A DNA stretch of 64,000 nucleotides, taken from NCBI GenBank assembly GCA_028274465.1, contig CM051457.1:28369313-28433312 (forward strand). Reading direction: 5' to 3'. Below the pieces are notes generated by a model. That model had not been told where the DNA came from. It worked only from the letters and a program-made list of their open reading frames with translations, and did no database searches. Shown one piece after another: positions 60,971 to 64,000 of this stretch. The translations under genes were made by a program, and so were the position numbers. This DNA comes from Plantago ovata. Its lineage: Eukaryota; Streptophyta; Magnoliopsida; Lamiales; Plantaginaceae. Position 1 is the first letter of the stretch, and each line of letters begins with the position of its first letter.

Positions 60971-61447
60971 TGAATTGATAAGAGTATAGTTTGCTGAGAC
61001 TTGTGCATGTACACTTTATTTAGACTTTGCATCTTTTGAATTTTCAAACTTTCTTTCTCACTTTGATTCTTACACCTATAGACCCCCTTTGAATTGTCTA
61101 ACTTTCTTTCTCACCACATCATGTTCTTTTCTCACTTTGGTACTTTTTCTGACTAGAAATTTCATGGCAATTTCAGTTAATATTGGAAATTATGTGTATT
61201 TTGTATGTATATCATGTAATAAGTAACTGATAAGGCAACACCAAATTTATATTAGGCATAATAAACATAAAAGAGGTTTGGAGGAAAACCATTACATTGT
61301 ATCTTTACTATGTTAACCAGAATAACAATAACAGCAAATGAAACAACACTTATCAGCCAGCCTATTTACAATGTATCTTTACTATGTTATCCATCATCTC
61401 CGTATTGGTGGCGGTTGTTTCTGTAGATGACCATATAACTTGACGGA
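60971..61447. promoter_or_regulatory. GST C promoter and 3' flank of the RING gene
   Basis: The proximal ~110 bp matches the GST B promoter up to the sequence TTTGAATTGTC (about 61087-61097). Beyond that the sequences differ. The rest is 3' UTR or spacer of the RING ligase gene. Confidence 0.5.
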
Positions 61448-64000
61448 TTATCCAGTTGTTTCATCGAATGCCATGATCTAGAAAACCAAGTAACAAGATA
61501 TTAGCTCATGTTAAAGTTGAACTTCATTTAGATGAGTATACTCTGTAGATCAGGCCAATATTTGGGTATTTTTAGATCACTGATCCACGAGTTGCAGGGT
61601 GATGAATACGGTAAGTTAAACGAACAAATTATTCCTATAAAATGATTCCATCAACGATTAATATCTCAGAGAATTGAAGCACAAACAATCGTAGAGTTGC
61701 AATTGAATTCCAAAGGCTTGATCATCAATCTACCAAACTTTTAACCGCCACATAGAGATCCATCCCATTACAACAAATAAGTGATGTGAATGAAGGTAAA
61801 CTAAAATGTGAAGGAATTTATACTTTTCTCATGAAGAAACGATTGTCAGCGACTGTATGAATTTCCAAGGCAATTCATGGGCAATCATGCAAGGAAACGA
61901 ATCATAAAATCGACACATGGATAGCAGCAGACAGTACCTGGCCACAAACTGGGCAGTTATCACTTCTTTCCATCCATTCATATATACAACCAAGATGGAA
62001 ATGGTGAGAACACTTGGTGAGTATCTTTGGGTTTTCTGTGGTATATTCTGCAAGAAAATATGAAGAAAGAGAATGAACTAGCAGAATTCAAACTATACAT
62101 AGTATTCAGTTAGCTTGATTATTAGGCACTACAAGATTTCTCTTTCTTAAACATTAGGAACTAATAATAATACTAATCAGTTAAATGTTTTCAAAGATTA
62201 TCATGTTTGGACACAAATGTTACTTTTGGAATGCTAGTCTTTGAAAAACATTCGCCTAGATAATTGGTTTTTTTCCCAATGTTTAAAAAAAAAACATATC
62301 TTTTCATTCAGACATGCAACTAGAAAACTTGAAAATATTACACAAAACCTAGAAATGAAAGTATCACATGAAAAAATAGAGCCACTTCAGGTAAATGGTA
62401 CTCCAAAAGATTCAACAAACACAGTCATCAATACTTTCTGCATGAATAATGAGCAGAAAAGAGTGAGTTAGCAAATACCCTACCGTCAAGACACGTAGGG
62501 CAGACATCTTCATCTTCAGCATCAGTATAAATATGTGCATACCCTGCTGCTGATTTAGTTGTAGATGTCTTCAGTGACAATTCTGAACTATATTCTTCCT
62601 TTCCTTCTTCACACGTAAACTCATCCCATTTTTCTTTCTTAGTCAATAATTCAGATCCTTCTTCATCAGCTTCACTCATTCTTAGAGGTTCTGTTTCCTC
62701 ATGGGAATGACTTGAGCCTTTCTCCCTTCTGGAAACAAGTCCCCTCTGCAAGCGGAAATATCTTGGATCTGCATCATAAGGTAGAGGTCTTGGAGGAGGG
62801 CGATAAAGTTCAGCAAGAGAGTTATCAAGTGATGCAGTAGAACTTAGAGATAGAGATGTCCCATGAGGGGACGAAGCTAAGGTGCGTTCTTCTCTATGAA
62901 AGAGGGATGCATACTGCAAAATGAGATTTGATATTCAATTAGACAAAATCATAAAAGATGTACTAATCCTCGATGAGAGGACAATAACGTAAAAGAAATT
63001 TTAGTTTTCCAACGGTCCTGATCCGAATGAGAAAATGCACTGTTAATGACTGTGTTCCATGCACATTGATACAAACCCCATGCACAGTATTTCAACATGA
63101 ATTAATAAGTTTCTGCACAAAAATACTGTAATTTCCAGATAGTAAAAGTTCCTGTGCGAAGAGAGCTTTTCAGAAATCGAATAGAAATGTCATTCTAGCA
63201 CTGAGTTAGTAATACACCAAGGGGATCCTGTCCACTAAACTATTGAAAGGAATTTGCAGCAAGTTCATTAGGGGGGTGGGGGTGGGGGGTTCTGCACTTC
63301 TGCTATTACCTACCAGTTTTAAGCTTCCGTGGCAGCAATGATTGCTCATAGAAATTAAAAGCACCATATTCTAATTCCCAGGTCAAAAGATCTAGTTGAT
63401 CAATGTGTTCATGGGCACGCAAGGACTATAATCTTGTAGATGTTTGTATGAAACTGGTATCCGAAAGCATCTCACTCTGAGATTATAATAAGTCCAGTAA
63501 ATCAAGTATGAGTAATTCTCAGGAATTATAGGGCACAAAATATTTGGAGTTCTTAAGTAGTAAAAACTCTTCAATGCACATGTCTCTGGCACCGATAGAA
63601 CACATGTCACCAAGTTGCTGTCTTACTGAGTATATATGTTTGACAAGTAGAAAGTTTTGCGGGTTGTAAGAACACCTATAGTTACAAACACTATGCCGCA
63701 TATACCGCTGCGAGGATAACATAGATCAAATCACTTTGCAACCCATTTCATGATCAATTAAATCATATAAAAAGGATGGATAAATTAGAGGCCGGTCTCA
63801 CTGATGTGCCAGCTACCAGTCCAATCAAAACAAAGGAAATTGTGTAGATATTTGATAATTATCAGTTTCACACACTCATTGAGTCATTCTCAATATCCAA
63901 AACACCAAAAGAAACTAATTCAGCAAGCAAGAAAATGTTATCATACCATGTGTAAGATGTTCTGAAGAATGTAGCGTACACATATGCAGTTCCTACAGAT
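61448..64000 (-). CDS. RING-H2 E3 ubiquitin ligase, C-terminal part (gene cut by window edge)
   Basis: Four exons seen on the minus strand: 63947-64000 (continues past the window), 62484-62913, 61938-62047 and 61448-61477. Together they give 207 residues. The partial first exon ends ICRNCICVRYILQNILHM, matching plant ligases of the At3g02290 type, which start with a Cys-rich MGAVCCC-like N-terminus (outside this window). The middle holds RPPPRPLPYDADPRYFRLQRGLVS and an acidic linker. The C-terminus is a RING-H2 domain: DVCPTCLDEYTTENPKILTK, CSHHFHLGCIYEWMERSDNC, PVCGQIMAFDETTG. The C3H2C3 ligands are all present. The protein should transfer ubiquitin from an E2 to unknown targets. Confidence 0.9.
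62914..63946 (-). other. Intron of the RING-H2 ligase gene
   Basis: About 1.03 kb, bounded by donor GTATGA and acceptor TTGCAG. No embedded element was recognised. A G-rich stretch GGGGGGTGGGGGTGGGGGG lies at about 63271-63289. Confidence 0.7.

Overview
This window is nuclear DNA from a flowering plant, most probably a core eudicot. The evidence is AT-rich DNA, genes split by many short GT-AG introns, plant-only families (CYP85A brassinosteroid oxidase, tau-class glutathione transferases, UDP-arabinopyranose mutase), eukaryotic tRNA genes with internal A and B boxes, and a dense litter of Helitron, SINE, LINE, hAT, Stowaway, Tourist and Ty3/gypsy remnants. I cannot name the species. All exon joins were made by hand from splice sites, reading frame and family knowledge; no database search was run.

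Layout. 1-18.8 kb is gene-poor and built from transposon debris: a tRNA-derived SINE family with intact target-site duplications (3523-3694 and 10263-10431), a long foldback element with a GC-rich palindromic core (about 6560-7320), 5'-truncated LINEs (11540-11903 and 13424-13692), and MITEs of Stowaway, Tourist and hAT type. 18917-22088 (+) is a complete brassinosteroid C-6 oxidase gene (CYP85A). 24123-29231 is a Helitron with both termini recognisable; it carries a broken F-box-like gene and a helicase reading frame that lacks the Rep domain.

From 30.5 kb to the end the window is gene-rich: a small La-motif protein (-), a UDP-arabinopyranose mutase / reversibly glycosylated polypeptide (+), tRNA-Asp (-), the tRNA guanine-26 dimethyltransferase TRM1 (-, 12 exons), a nested SINE/hAT composite with a 125-bp TA microsatellite, a dead Ty3/gypsy fragment, a tandem array of three tRNA-Ile(AAU) genes plus a fourth broken copy, a small four-CxxC zinc protein (+), an RCC1-repeat protein (-, 8 coding exons), a DsbA/FrnE-type oxidoreductase (+, 7 exons), three tandem tau-class GST genes (-), and the 3' part of a RING-H2 ubiquitin ligase (-) running off the right edge.

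The host genes are unrelated housekeeping and metabolic loci, not a pathway cluster. Only two groups are products of local duplication: the GST triplet and the tRNA-Ile array. The most distinctive material is the mobile DNA: the gene-carrying Helitron, the foldback element with alternating hairpins, and the composite of two hAT-like copies that split a SINE and still has an exact 8-bp target duplication.
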